Origin: Mesodorylaimus sp. YZB2_4
Taxonomy: Eukaryota; Nematoda; Enoplea; Dorylaimida; Dorylaimidae
Direction: 5' to 3'
Length of the DNA stretch: 64,000 bases
Assembly: GCA_030248295.1 (NCBI GenBank)
Contig: JASANH010001463.1
Coordinates: 451,444 to 515,443, forward strand
A program made the translations under genes and the position numbers. Shown piece by piece: positions 49,001-60,193 of this stretch; position 1 is the first letter of the stretch, and every line of letters begins with the position of its first letter. Under the pieces are notes generated by a model. That model saw only the letters and a program-made list of their open reading frames with translations. It was not told where the DNA came from and ran no database searches.

Positions 49001-52000
49001 AATCAAAGAAATATATTGTGTTCATTCAACAGCCTCCCTTTTGGAAGCACTCTCTATTTATGCCCCCGGTCAGCGTGTTTTAGCGGCTGACGCTCCTAGT
49101 GTTTCAAGATGCTCAAATGACACGCCCCCTTGAGAGGCGGCGTTTACAAGTGGCTGAAAGTGCCCCATTCTAACAACAAATGGATTTAGATAATTATCGG
49201 TAGCCGCCTTACTTGTCCTACTTTTTCAAAAGATTTTCGCAATGGACTCCATGCTGCCCGAATTCCCCGCAGGACTTCCAACCCGCTTTGCCTATAGCTG
49301 GCCAGCAGTCATGATATGATAAGCGGGGCCGTGAGGTGATCAGCTCTCACGGCAGCTTCCCTCTGTGTGTCTCCACTAGGAGCACCTCCACACGAGGGCA
49401 TCTTGCGCCAGCCCAGCAATAGCGTCCCAGGATGATACTGGGTGGGCGAGAGGGGAGGGTCCTGCCCGACTGCTGCTCGAGGACCCGTTTCCTGCTTCTC
49501 TACTCTTTCGGCATCCACACGACGGTGCCGGGTCCAGGTTGAGCATAAAGTTTAGCTTCTTATGCTCAACCTGGAGTCGAGCTCTGCCACCCGCGAATAG
49601 GCACTATATAGAATGAGAGAGGCACTACCTACATGGCCACAAGGGATCTAATGCTGTTGGTGAGTATCACCTACCAATAGGAACAAAATCGTTCAATAAT
49701 TCGAAAATAAACAGCTTCCATAAGAAGCTAGACAGCCACTGCGCTTGTGTCCGAGGGCATTCCAAAGATGTGGCTTTGCGTCCGACTGTGTCGTAGATGG
49801 TATCGAATACGAGGACAACAATGAAAATTAAGCCGTGAATAAACCAACGAGCCAGTTCGACGCTGTGATGGACGCCCAGATCATGGAAGAAGCCATACAA
49901 GGCCACACGGGCCAAGACCAGACACGCCAGGGCTGCGCCTACTGCGAACAACATGAGCAATGTGACGCACGATGACAGAAAAAGCCACCAGCACTGAGTA
50001 GACCATGGAACGTGAGGCTCATGCTCCTTGGTTACAGGATTGCGTCTGGTGGCTGGAGCACGTTCCTCGAAATCGGGTCGAATGATTCCATCGGCTTGTT
50101 GTACTTCATATGTGTCCCATTCGAAGGCCAGCTCAGCCTCTCTTCTTTTCCACGCTTTCAAGAACACAGTCGCCCAAATCACAGTTACGACAGCCATAAT
50201 TAAAGTGGCTTCGTTGTCCATACGATAATCCCAGGCGGTGTTCGCACAGGCTTCGTGTAGTTTTGTAAATTCACAACTGGGTGGGCGACAAATCGGGCAC
50301 ATTGTCCAATTGCCTGGCGCCTTTGAGCTGTCGCAAACTTCTCTTACCAAATCGTCCTCGCCAGCATACCCGATTCCATAGAAAAAGGTGCCCAGACCAA
50401 CAATACCAGGGATGGCTAACATTTTTGTATAGTGACCCAAGAAAGCTATAAGTGTATATTAGATAAACAAAATCAGTGGAGCAGGATTTGCACACTTACC
50501 GAAGTAAAAGCCAACTTTTTCACCATAGTACCTGCAAAAAGGGCCAGTCAATTTTTTTCAGTACTACAGTAGCCCCTATCTGGTAAGCTACGACGCCCAA
50601 TTATGAAGGTGTATGCATGTTTATACAACCTTGATTCTTTTCATTTTATGTCCCAGTTCCGCCTGGACTACCGCCCCTTCATTCCCATCCCGGCATAGTC
50701 AACCCACGTTCGATCGAATCGACCGAACCAAGACCCGAACCAGACCAGATTTTTACTGAACCAGCACCGAAATAAAGCTCAGCTTTCATTTTCGCCCCGG
50801 CTTTTTTTGCATTGTCAGTCAGTGGGAAATAATACAAGGCTCGCGGGCTGGTCCTGGTTTGGCTCAAAAATCCTGGTCCTGGCTCGGCTCGGTCGGCTCA
50901 GTGGTTTGATCGAAGCTGGCAGTGAACATATAAGACTGGTAAGCGAGATTCGACAGAACAGTCTCCCTCTGGAAGCGTATGTGCCAGGACCACACAGTGA
51001 GGCAAAAGGAAAAGCAAAAGGCTCGCTGACTCTGCAAGTTTGGTGTCCAATACAGGGCAGCCTTCATTCCCCAAATACGTACTTCCTAATCATTGCTAAC
51101 GGTTGCGGTATGAAGACACATTTCCAATTGGCCCATGTCTGCCTCAGACATTGTCGTTCGCACCACTCCGATGGCGATGTGGACTGTCGAACTGTAGCAG
51201 GGCCATCGTGGATTGGGAATGCTGAGTCATAGATGCCCATATCCAGCAGTTGCTCAATGCCTCGTTTCTTTTCATCGTTGGGGTCATTGCGAGCATTTTG
51301 TAGTATTTCCCAAACCATTTCCATTCGCTGCGTTGGACTAAAAAAGGTGTCTTGATCCAAAATTGCATATTTATCGATTTTATTGCCTTGAAAAGGCCAA
51401 GTAACGAATTTGTATCCGTCCTGGTATCCAGGATCTTCTAAATTGTTCATACGTATTTCCTCTTCCACGGACAATTGACCTCGAATGAATGTCTCGTACA
51501 ATTTGCCCGCTGCCTTGACGAAACGATGAACTAAAGAGTGGCTATGACTGATATGGCCATCTAAAGATTGTTGATCACTGAACGTGTCCCGAAGACGCAG
51601 GGGCATGTTGATCTTGAGCTCTTCCGCCTGACGGCACAAAGCGGGCCATGTTCCATGCACTTTTACAAAAACTGTAATCTCACGATTTTCGGCCGATGCA
51701 TGTTGCAGTATGTCCTCTTCGAGTTGTAGACCATCCCGACATAAGTTTTCTTGAAAAAATTGTCTCAATTTAATTTTCTCAGCGATTGTACGACGACCGC
51801 GAGGGACAGCAGAGTTTCCTCCTTGCGAGTCCTTGATACCTTGATCGTAGACGAGAACATAATCGATTCGACGTCGTCCGTCGTTGAAGTAGATCGTGTT
51901 CGCCCCATCGCGCTGCATCTCGCTGCTGCATTCATCATTTATTAGGCGCGTCGGGGTTCGTGGTCCGCGACTGGCTGGTGAAGCACGCTCCAAGTGGTCC

Positions 52001-52447
52001 GCGTGGGAGTGACAATTAGTGGGTGAGGACGTGAACACCTAGAGTGAAGGTCAGCAGACTAGATGGTCATAGCTATTGTAGTACAGGATGACGTAGTATA
52101 ATTCCAATCCTCACCTCATTCGATCGATTATGGGACGAAACCGATTTGGGGGCCCGCAATCGGACAGAAGGTGTCCACTGAAATCCTAAATCTTCGGCGG
52201 CCATACTCGGACCAGCGGAAGCAGTATCAAAGAATGATTTGCGTCTTCCATTGGGTTCTTCCAAGTCGTCTTGTGTCTCACTTGTTTGCATGGAAAAGCG
52301 TCGGTCCGGCAACCCTGCTGCCCGTAATCGAGTAATATCGATGGAAGGTCGAGCTTGATTAGACGTTCTCAGATGTGGCGCTGTGCCATAGTGAACGCTA
52401 GGACTACTACGGTGGATCTTGGCCTCTGTATCATCGGTTGAGATCAT
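46018..52447 (-). CDS. Anoctamin (TMEM16) paralogue C
   Basis: Nine minus-strand exons: 52447-52115, 52038-51083, 50531-50500, 50445-49675, 48825-48741, 48673-48409, 48304-48128, 48074-48016 and 46429-46018 (TGA), giving 1029 residues. They include a 32-bp micro-exon (YYGEKVGFYF). The dimerisation motif NDGRRRIDYVLVY is preceded by a leader of about 150 residues rich in Ser/Thr. TM6 VGNSMEIG, TM7 DEYMEM and TM8 NNILEIRVDA keep the Ca2+-coordinating residues. The C-terminal tail after MQRRRYVVSKA is short (about 20 residues) compared with A and B. Intron 50532-51082 hosts a hAT-like MITE, 48826-49674 hosts a SINE body and a perfect hairpin, and 46430-48015 is 1.6 kb without recognised genes. 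Exon 8 uses a gtgaga donor; without it a stop would truncate the protein after TSGMM. Confidence 0.93.
49271..49480 (-). mobile_element. tRNA-derived SINE body fragment (copy 5)
   Basis: The segment with TGGCCAGCAGTCATGATAT, CTGTGTGTCTCCACTAGGAG and CACCTCCACACGAGGGCATC matches the 3' body of the SINE at 6885-7227 and 21521-21880. The tRNA-like head is missing. Confidence 0.7.
49534..49574. repeat. Perfect 15-bp hairpin in an anoctamin C intron
   Basis: CCAGGTTGAGCATAA (49534-49548) and TTATGCTCAACCTGG (49560-49574) are exact reverse complements with an 11-base loop. It lies just beyond the SINE fragment. Confidence 0.9.
50704..50919. mobile_element. hAT-like MITE in an anoctamin C intron (diverged copy 3)
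   Basis: The left end CCACGTTCGATCGAATCGAC and right end GTTTGATCGAAGCTGG form imperfect inverted repeats of about 55 bp that extend inward through GAACCAG..CCAG.TTTTT. Flanking octamers TAGTCAAC and CAGTGAAC match at 6 of 8 positions, as expected for an old 8-bp target duplication. Confidence 0.65.
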
Positions 52448-53223
52448 ATTCCATCCGGGGTGCTTGTATCAGCTTCGGCTGGTGCCTTCTTAAAATGGTG
52501 GCTGATCACGAACGGAGAATATGAGCGGAAAAAAGTCCGGTCTGAAACAGAAAAGGTAACATAAAGCTTTAGATACCTCTGCCCCACACTCTCCTCTGCT
52601 CCTGTTTGGCCGCAATGAGAGTTGACAGTCGATAAACGAGGGGAGCTTTTGCTGGAAGACAATTTCCGCCAGGCTGGACTACATTTTCTGCGCTCTTCTC
52701 TCTATTTACTTACCTAGCTGGCAGCAGAAATTGGCATTGATCAGGTTGATAACCAGGCTTTCTTGCACGGCTCTTTATTCCCTAGTTTTCCACCTCGATT
52801 CATCTGGAATGCGAGGGGAGGTGTAATCGAGACAATTGCTCAAAAGGCCCAGTCTACGGAAAATGATGAAATTGAAACCGTTGAGCCTGAGTTATTGCTT
52901 GAACGTACTTCCTCTGCGCGCATGCACCACACTCATCAGCTATATGGATCGAATACCTGCACACCCACACGCATGTACACTAGGAGATGCTTTATCTCGT
53001 TATGGTCTATTATTAGTTCGATCGAGTTGCTACCATGATTTCGAATTGAGAGCAGGGCAGCAGAAGCGGTTCTACGCCCACCTAATTTCTTCATACATCT
53101 TATGGCAGAGCGAGCAAGAGTGCCTTTGAGGAGGCGCACTTTTTACGTCAACTTTTCATGATTCCTAACATTCGTAGACTTCTTGTTAGGCGGCTACGTG
53201 TTGACCACAAAGATTTCAAAACA
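52448..53223. other. Spacer between anoctamin C and the K2P channel
   Basis: 776 bp presumably holding the anoctamin C promoter and the 3' UTR of the minus-strand K2P gene. A weak frame is open at 52763-53129 (+) but shows no protein-family features. Confidence 0.5.
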
Positions 53224-56200
53224 TCACGGATCCAATTTAGGCAGTGTGCTTTCGTGAATAATCTGTTCCATCAGCTCTTGTTTTGTCAGAACACGAGTGT
53301 ACTCTTCGTAGTCGGGCTCCTCGGATGCGCCTGTCGGTGAGTCACGATGTATGACGATGCCGACATGACTGACCGAACTCATTTTGTGATGAGCGCGGTC
53401 GTGGCCATCGCTCTGCTTCGTATTGAAGTTGGCCTTCGACCCCCTTCTTCGCCGAGTCGATTTTTCTAATGAGAATTCTAGAAGGTGAATAAATAGGGTC
53501 AAAGGAGAGGCATTCGACGAAGTGCTCTTACCAACAGTGGCCTCTTTACGAGTCGGGCAGTCACTGGCGGGGAAGGAATGGTGAGTAATAAAGGTCGATA
53601 CGGCGGGTGCACCCAGACTACGAGCTTTGTGTAAACTTAGGTGATGGTCTCTCAGCTTTGCAGTGACCATATTGCGGTTGAGAGGATCTACTAGAAGATT
53701 ATTGCTATCTGCGTGGTCGTGCAATGAGCCTGGCTTAGCATCGGTTTCGAGTCTGTGTGATCGCCTGCTAATCGATGAATTACGTCGGGACCCTGCACCG
53801 TGATCATTGATCCCACTTGGTGGCAGTTGCCGAACATGGTGATGATAGGAAGGGGATTCGTCGGCGTGCACGGACTCTTCCATATCGACTATGAGCTCTT
53901 TGGCTCCGGCAGTGCGCCTGTGCGCTTCCGTGTCAGTGAATTCGGACTGTGCAGCTGCGGCTGCTGCCTCAGCGTTTATTTTATCCAGTTTTGATTGCAT
54001 GAGATTGATGCACATGGAAACGAGTGCCAGGCCGATCATGATGTTGCCGAACAGAAGGAAAAGGTACCGGGTGTCTGTTGGGACAACGTCGCCGAACCTG
54101 GAAAAAGATATGACAAGCATAGGCTTGGGCAGCAGACAATCTTACCCGATGGTCGAGAGTGAAATGAAGAAGAAATAAAAAGCAACCAAATAATCCCATT
54201 CCTTTTCCCAGACCAAAGTGATCGCTGAACAGATGAATATCCATACGATCACTATGCACATGGCGATTGGAATCGGAAGATCGAATACCTAGGGATAAGA
54301 GAGAGCAGGTGACCTGGCCGCGCAGGCACACTGACTATGAGAGACTGTGGGGGCACTGGGTGCGACTAGGACTGCGTGGGCCACTCCAGTCAGTCACTCC
54401 AAGCCAATCCATGGTTTGTGTAGAGACCTGCGCGGACCAATTCCAGTCACGGGGCAGGCACGGTAGTCTTGCTATGGGTGGGTACCTCACACCATGTATG
54501 TATAGTCAGGTATCGCCAAAAGGAACCATTAAAGTTTAAAGTTACTTCCAAAGTAGACTTGTCTCGCTTATCCGCTTCCAAGATCTGTTCTCGCGTCATG
54601 TGAGTACAATATTGGAACACCCTGCGGCCAGTCATTTTTGCTAATAGGAACGGATATTTCATGACTTTCGTCAAGAATTTTCCCACATCAGTTAGGATAC
54701 TTAGCATGAGTGGTATGCCGAATATGGCGTATATCATGGTGGCTATTCGACCACCGACTGTGGCTGGACAAAGGTGGCCGTAGCCTGAAAGAAAGCACAC
54801 AATGAACAGCTTCTTCTAAGTCCACTTGTATCCGTTACTCGATTCATAACCGTAACTCCATTGGGATTGAGACTTTTATGCAACAGAATTCAGGTCACAT
54901 CACAAACAGCCATGGTACAAGATTGCCTGTACGGGCAAGATGTGAGACGATGCAGTGTATTCGGATTGATATTAGTAGTAATAGCGGCAGGAGGCCGAGC
55001 AAGCATATTTTCCCATCAAACCTGGTCCGTTCCAGGAAGATGGTTTTGCTGCACTTCCCTCAGGCCATAGGCCTTAGTCCTGCTAGAGGCCTAGGGAGAT
55101 TTTCTGCTCTGGGATAGCTTTTCTCAAATGTGTTGCATCGCTGTTTTCCTGTCACCAAATCCAGTTTTACAGTCAGTGAACAACGTTGCTGGGATCATCA
55201 GGCACGAGCCCAGGATTTAGGTACAGTACGTATCATATTTTCCTATCGACTGGTTTCTATCGATCTGTGATTGTCAAGAACAAGTTGTAATCGCCACTCC
55301 ATAGGTGGCAAACTATATGAACGCAGCCCGTACCCGGTAAGGATCCAAATTCGAGCCCTGTCTCTGCAGGGATGAAGAATCAGTCGCCTAGGCTGCCACA
55401 GAGAGCAGGGGTCTCCAAATGAGAAAGCCAAGAGCTACTGCGTGAGTCATACAATAACGCTTGGGTATAGGCCACACTACATTAGCTTCTGGTGAGCTGG
55501 TGTTTTTCAGGTCCTCGATCCGCTTTCTGTAGTCTGGCAGGAACGCAAGGCTCGCTAGCAGAGAGCTTGCGGGTACGAGTAACGCTTGCTATCAGTTCGG
55601 CTAGGAACCTAACCCTAAGCTGATTTCCACGCCTGTCAAGAAAGCGGGCAGGCGCTTCAACTGCATCTGTGACACTCGTTCAGCGTAGGACCACTTGGCC
55701 AAGACAAGACTTGAGTGACGAGTCCAGCAACAGCACACTGGATTCAACTGGACACTGCAACACTGGATTCATCAGAGCAGCATCTAACTAGAGACTCTGA
55801 GATCACTTACCAATGGTAGTAATGACCGTCCAGGTATAGACCAAGGCGTTGCCCAGATCCCAATGCATCCTTCGATTGCCATCGTACTTGGAACTGGTCA
55901 AGAGAACTACACTTTCGTACTGCGTGAAAGCATTGTCGTACATTTTAGCTATAGTCTCAGTTTGCGGCCCATCCACAAACAATAGGAACTTTTTCGTGTC
56001 GTTGAAAACATTATTTAACATTTCCATAATAATGCGTCGTCTCATTTCGCGGAGACTTTGTACGCGATCGAGACCACGATCGATTTCGGCTTGTCTCTCA
56101 AAGAATAGAAAAACGGCTGCACCAGCGAAAGAGTAGCAGAGTAGAGCCACTGGCCGAGCGATATGAACCAGACCATAGCCGATGTAAATACGACGCAGTG

Positions 56201-56240
56201 ACCTGACACAGATCTTACCTTTCGCTGTGATGTGCTGCAT
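53224..56240 (-). CDS. Two-pore-domain (K2P/TWK) potassium channel
   Basis: Five minus-strand exons: 56240-55811, 54784-54546, 54288-54146, 54097-53532 and 53477-53224 (TAA/TGA region), about 543 residues. The first transmembrane helix is PVALLCYSFAGAAVFLFFE. It is followed by the long extracellular cap loop and pore 1 with the selectivity filter TTIGYGHL. Pore 2 reads FFISLSTIGFGDVVP. Two P-loops per subunit and filters GYG/GFG define K2P leak channels that set resting potential as dimers. The C-terminal cytoplasmic tail (about 230 residues) has an Ala run and His/Ser/Arg-rich stretches, likely for regulation. The start is uncertain: the ATG at 56240 is the first in frame before TM1, and a further 5' exon is possible. 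The 54-bp intron 53478-53531 is a multiple of three and stays open if retained, adding 18 residues. Confidence 0.92.
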
Positions 56241-56633
56241 GTCTGGCCCTGGCAATGGACCAGTTAGGATTATCGGGCAGAGAAACGAAGCAGCCCAGTA
56301 GTGTTGGCTATCGGAGATGAGTCGGAAGTGAGGAGCAGATTTCACATAAACACTCGCGGCGAGAAGGGCTGACACGACCAAAACTCATTTCCCATCCGAT
56401 CCTAGTGCCCACGCTTTTTGTTTGAGATCACGTCTATCGGTTTATTCTTAATAGCCGTTGAGAAAACCGTATCCTAAATGAAGAACGCGTTTGGAAAAGG
56501 GAGGGCCTCTTGCTTGCATGAGAGAATGTCGAATCAGATGACATGATGGACATCAAATAACACAATTCAGTTATCGTCACATCAAAGTCCGATCACACGG
56601 GTGACACCGGCGATGTTGTCTTCGGTTCCGCTT

Positions 56634-58354
56634 TCAGCTCCGTGGCTCCCTTCGAGACACCCAGGCGTTTTTTGCGTCGCGGTGCTGGACAGCCTCAAAA
56701 CGGAAAACTGATTGGCAGACACTCGAAAATTCAGTTGTCCTGGACTCACTTCCTCGATCCTTGTAGAGAGTAGTGATGAAGTCGAGAACGCGGTACACGA
56801 CGACGACCTGCACATCGGGCTCGCCCATTCCGAACGCCTTCCAGCGGTGTCGGCGAATGAACTGGAAAATGCCGAGTACGTTCAACTTCCTCGCGTCCAA
56901 CCACATCTCGTTGCCAATGTAGGCGGCAGCAAAGCCGGCTGATCGTTCGACCCCGAGCGAGCAGTGGGCCATCAGGGCAGTCAGTCCGCTCTTGTCCATC
57001 TCGCGGTGCTGCGCGCGAACGTGGGCCACAGCGTCGGCCAGCTTTTCGATGTCTTCGTCGGAGGGAATCTTGTCGTCCGGCCACTGCTCGATGTGCACAA
57101 ATTCCATCTGCGAACAAGGACGGCTTGCAAACTGACTCGAAAAACGAGCACGACCACTCACCGTTCTCGATTCCTGGCCACGCTTTGCGGTCACGTGGTA
57201 GGACACAAACTCGTTCTGCGGGCCGTGCACGACTTCGTTATTTTGAATCGCGAATTCGCCGCACGCCATCGTTGCCCCCTTCGTCATGGGGATGTAGGGG
57301 TCGATCTTGGACTTGCCCTTTTCCGTCAGCGGCCCCAACCAGACCACAATGCCAACCTGAAGAGGATGGCTAGGTCATGTTGGAGGCAGACCACGATTGA
57401 CATGCACTCACCTTTTCCTGCCAAATGGCCAACCAGTGAGTCCCGAACTGGGCGGGAAGGGGCGCCTGGCATAACAACAGCTTGTTGCCGAAATAGTCGA
57501 TGAGGCGGTTCATGTGCAGCGTGGACTGCACGTCGGCGAGGATCACCCGGTTGTCCATTAGTAGCAGGACCTTGGGTGCTCGGCAGTCGTCGACTTTGCC
57601 CGCGCGGCCTTGTTGTTCGTCCGCCTTCTCCTTGGCTGCGTCAGCGATCGAGTGCAGATACCGAAGCATTTGCGTCGACGGTTGGCCCGGCTTGCACTTT
57701 TCTTTCATGGCATCGATCTTAGTCTTTTCTTTCTTGAATCCGTCAAACTCCACCGCCCCCTTCCCGTTGCTCAGCTGCCGGAGAACATCGTGAGGATCCT
57801 TGGCCCCCACCTGGGCGCAGTACATGTCTCGTCGAAGCTGCCTCTTATCTGAAACGTCCGAAGTTTAACTGAAAAGGATACTGCGCGGCGAGATGGCACT
57901 CACTTCCAAAGAACAGAAGGGCCGCCGCAACGGCGAGGCCAATGATGATGATGACTGCGAACACGAGACCCACTATCGCGCCCGCTCCTGCAATCTAGGC
58001 TTTCGCTGAGGAACGGCGGAGGGAGGAACACTCTGCAGCCCCCTTACCCAGAGAATGATGCGTCTTGATCTTGGTCGTCGAATTTGTCGTCAGGATCGAC
58101 GCGGAGGACTGAGCTGAAAGATACGCGAGTGAGGCTCAGCATTAGGTCGAAGAGTTTCCATGGATGACACTCTCACCTGGCTGTTTATCGTTGCTTGATG
58201 TCGCGGACGCTTCAGCGAGGCTTGTCGTCGAATCTTAAAAAAATGTCACCACTTAAAAAAAGAACCAGAAATGTAAAATCGGCTTACCTAGAAAAGCGGC
58301 CAGAAACCATGCTGCCGAAACGGCCACCAGCGTCAACGCAGTCGACGAGCCCAT
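56634..58354 (-). CDS. Receptor-type protein tyrosine phosphatase-like protein, catalytic site eroded
   Basis: Minus-strand exons 58354-58288, 58233-58177, 58113-58048, 57987-57904, 57848-57412, 57356-57162 and 57107-56634 give about 459 residues. The order is signal peptide (first 20 residues), a very short Ser/Thr-rich extracellular segment of about 40 residues, and one transmembrane helix (VGLVFAVIIIIGLAVAAALL). A single PTP domain follows. CQAPLP, QWPDD (WPD loop with its Asp) and HCSLGVERS (P-loop with Cys and Arg) are present. The substrate-clamp KNRY is DNRV, P-loop GVGR is GVER, and the Q-loop QTxxQ has lost its second Gln. It may be a pseudophosphatase or a very diverged enzyme. Such PTPs are abundant in nematodes. 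An alternative 56-bp intron (56694-56749, acceptor ttttgag) would replace the tail with a basic one ending at 56593. Its start lies 197 bp from the divergent serpin start. Confidence 0.88.
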
Positions 58355-58551
58355 GGCGTCACATCCAAGAGTGACCTGCAAGAGTGGCTGCGATAAAAAC
58401 AATGAAGGTTCAAAATGCTACTTTACGCGCCAGGAAAATTCGGTGACTGGTGAATCCAAAGCGTAAAGAGTGCAGACGATGCAGCTGCCGATGCGTGGTC
58501 GAGCCAGTGCGGCACCGTGGGTAGCTAGCTTACGGCTGTTCGCTCTGCGAC
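58355..58551. promoter_or_regulatory. Divergent intergenic region of PTP and serpin (putative bidirectional promoter)
   Basis: The start codons of the minus-strand PTP (58354) and plus-strand serpin (58552) are separated by only 197 bp, so both 5' UTRs and promoters must overlap or be extremely compact. No TATA box is evident. Promoter function is inferred from arrangement only. Confidence 0.5.
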
Positions 58552-60193
58552 ATGGCTCCGGCTCTCCGCCATTCGTGGACAGCAAGACCTGATCAACTCG
58601 ATCAATCTGTGGAAATATCTGTTCCCGACGATGCTGTGGCGACACTTCTGGCATCGATCGCATCGATCAGCGTTCTCCTGATTGTGTTTGCGTGCACGTG
58701 CTGCCAGCCAGCTGACGAGACGGATAGGACCCTGCGCGAAATCGTGAACAAAATGGGACAACATCCGCCCCGCAAGTCCTCTCGAAGCTCAGGCTCGAAC
58801 AGTCAGAGCGAAAAGACGAGCTCGTCAGTTTCGCACGGGCCTTGCGAACTCGTGACTGCAAAGTTCGCCTTGGGCTGGTTCCGCGCTTCGGACGTGGTTG
58901 CGCCAGGGAACGAACCGCTCAGCATGGTTACGTCGCCATACGCCATCCAAACAGCGTTCGCATTGTGGTACCTCGGCTTGAGCGTAGAGTGTCGAGAGCA
59001 AATGGTGGCAGCATTGTTCCCAGGGTGTGGATCGAAGGGCGGCGAAGTCTTTGCGGTTCTCAAAACAATGACGAACGCGACCAAGTGGTGGCGACGCCAG
59101 TCCATGCACGTGGCCAATCGACTCTACGCTCCCAAGCAGTGCCGCGTGGCATCCAAGTATCGTCGCAAAATATCAAAACTGTTTGGTGGGCAGCAGTTTC
59201 TGCAAGTCGACTTCGTCAAAAGCGCGCCATCGATCATTGACAGTATCAGTCGCTGGGCGACGGCCGTCACGAAAAAACGGATTACTCAGCTGGTAAGCAG
59301 TCTTGCGATCGAACTGATAAGGTGCTAACTTCCCAGTTTCAGGTCGATTCGTTGGACGCGCACAAGGAGACTGGTCTTCTCATGGTCAGCGCCATCTTTG
59401 CCGACGCCAGAATGAATTTACAGTACCCTTTCGATCGATACTGCACACGGGTCGGCAAGAAGTTCTTTGCTGGCGGCGTTGAGAAGGTGTGCGATTACAT
59501 GTGGCTGAAGCGACCATTGGACTACTTCGAGGACGACCAGTGCCAAGTCTTGCGTCTACCATACAAGGGCGATGTGGCAATGGGCCTGTATTTCCTGCTG
59601 CCCCGAAAAAGAGATGGTTTGGCTGATGTGGAAGCCGCGCTGACACCCGAACGTCTACTCGACTACTTGCACGCGTGTTCCGGATCGACGATCGAGGTCG
59701 AGGTACGCAAGAACCGACGAGACCGTATGCCCCACTAGAAATCCTTGTCTTTCAGGTGAGGGTGCCGAAGATGGTTTTGAATACGGAGCTACAACACGGC
59801 AATGTCCTGGAGGCGCTGGAGAAATTGAGCAATGCGACGTCGGAGATCAGTTCGCCGCGGGTGCCAGAAAGCGAATTCCAGCAGAGCAACTTCTCGAAAA
59901 TGGTATTTATACCAAAGAAACCGAAAGGACGCGAAGCAAAACGGGCGAACAATGGTCGGAAATTATGGTTGGCCCAAATGGTGCAAAAGACTGCATTCGA
60001 ACTGGAGGACATTTTCGTGGAGACAGATGGTGACGTCAGCCTCAGATCGTACCGTACGATGTGCACGACCGACAGGGGAAGGGCATCCTCAACCACTTTG
60101 TTCAACGCCGATCATCCCTTCTTCTTCGTGCTGGTCGTCGAAGAACCCAAGATTCCGATTGTGATGGGACGATTCTGCGGGCGACAAGAGTGA
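58552..60193 (+). CDS. Serpin with an N-terminal membrane segment
   Basis: Three exons: 58552-59292, 59343-59702 and 59756-60193 (TGA), giving 512 residues against about 380-400 for a typical serpin. The excess is N-terminal: a 26-residue leader, a hydrophobic stretch (about residues 27-50) ending in CTCC, and a Ser-rich linker. The serpin fold begins near ELVTAKFALGWF with SPYAIQTAFAL (helix A/B), LLMVSAIFADARM (strand s3A) and LRLPYKGDVAMGLYFLLP. It ends with FNADHPFFFVLV and PIVMGRF, the serpin signature. The reactive-centre hinge is DGDVSLRSYRTM in place of the small-residue GTEAAAAT-type hinge needed for loop insertion, so it is probably non-inhibitory. It may be secreted through an uncleaved signal or be a membrane-tethered protein. 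A partial inverted copy lies at 38136-38965. Confidence 0.92.

Noticed and set aside
52763..53129. Overlapping 91-97-codon frames upstream of anoctamin C
   Set aside because: They show no domain, no splice context and no conserved pattern, and lie in the spacer expected to be promoter.
56240..56381. Upstream extension of the K2P frame to 56381
   Set aside because: It begins at a TTG and is preceded by an in-frame stop. No ATG occurs before 56240, and the sequence shows no channel similarity.
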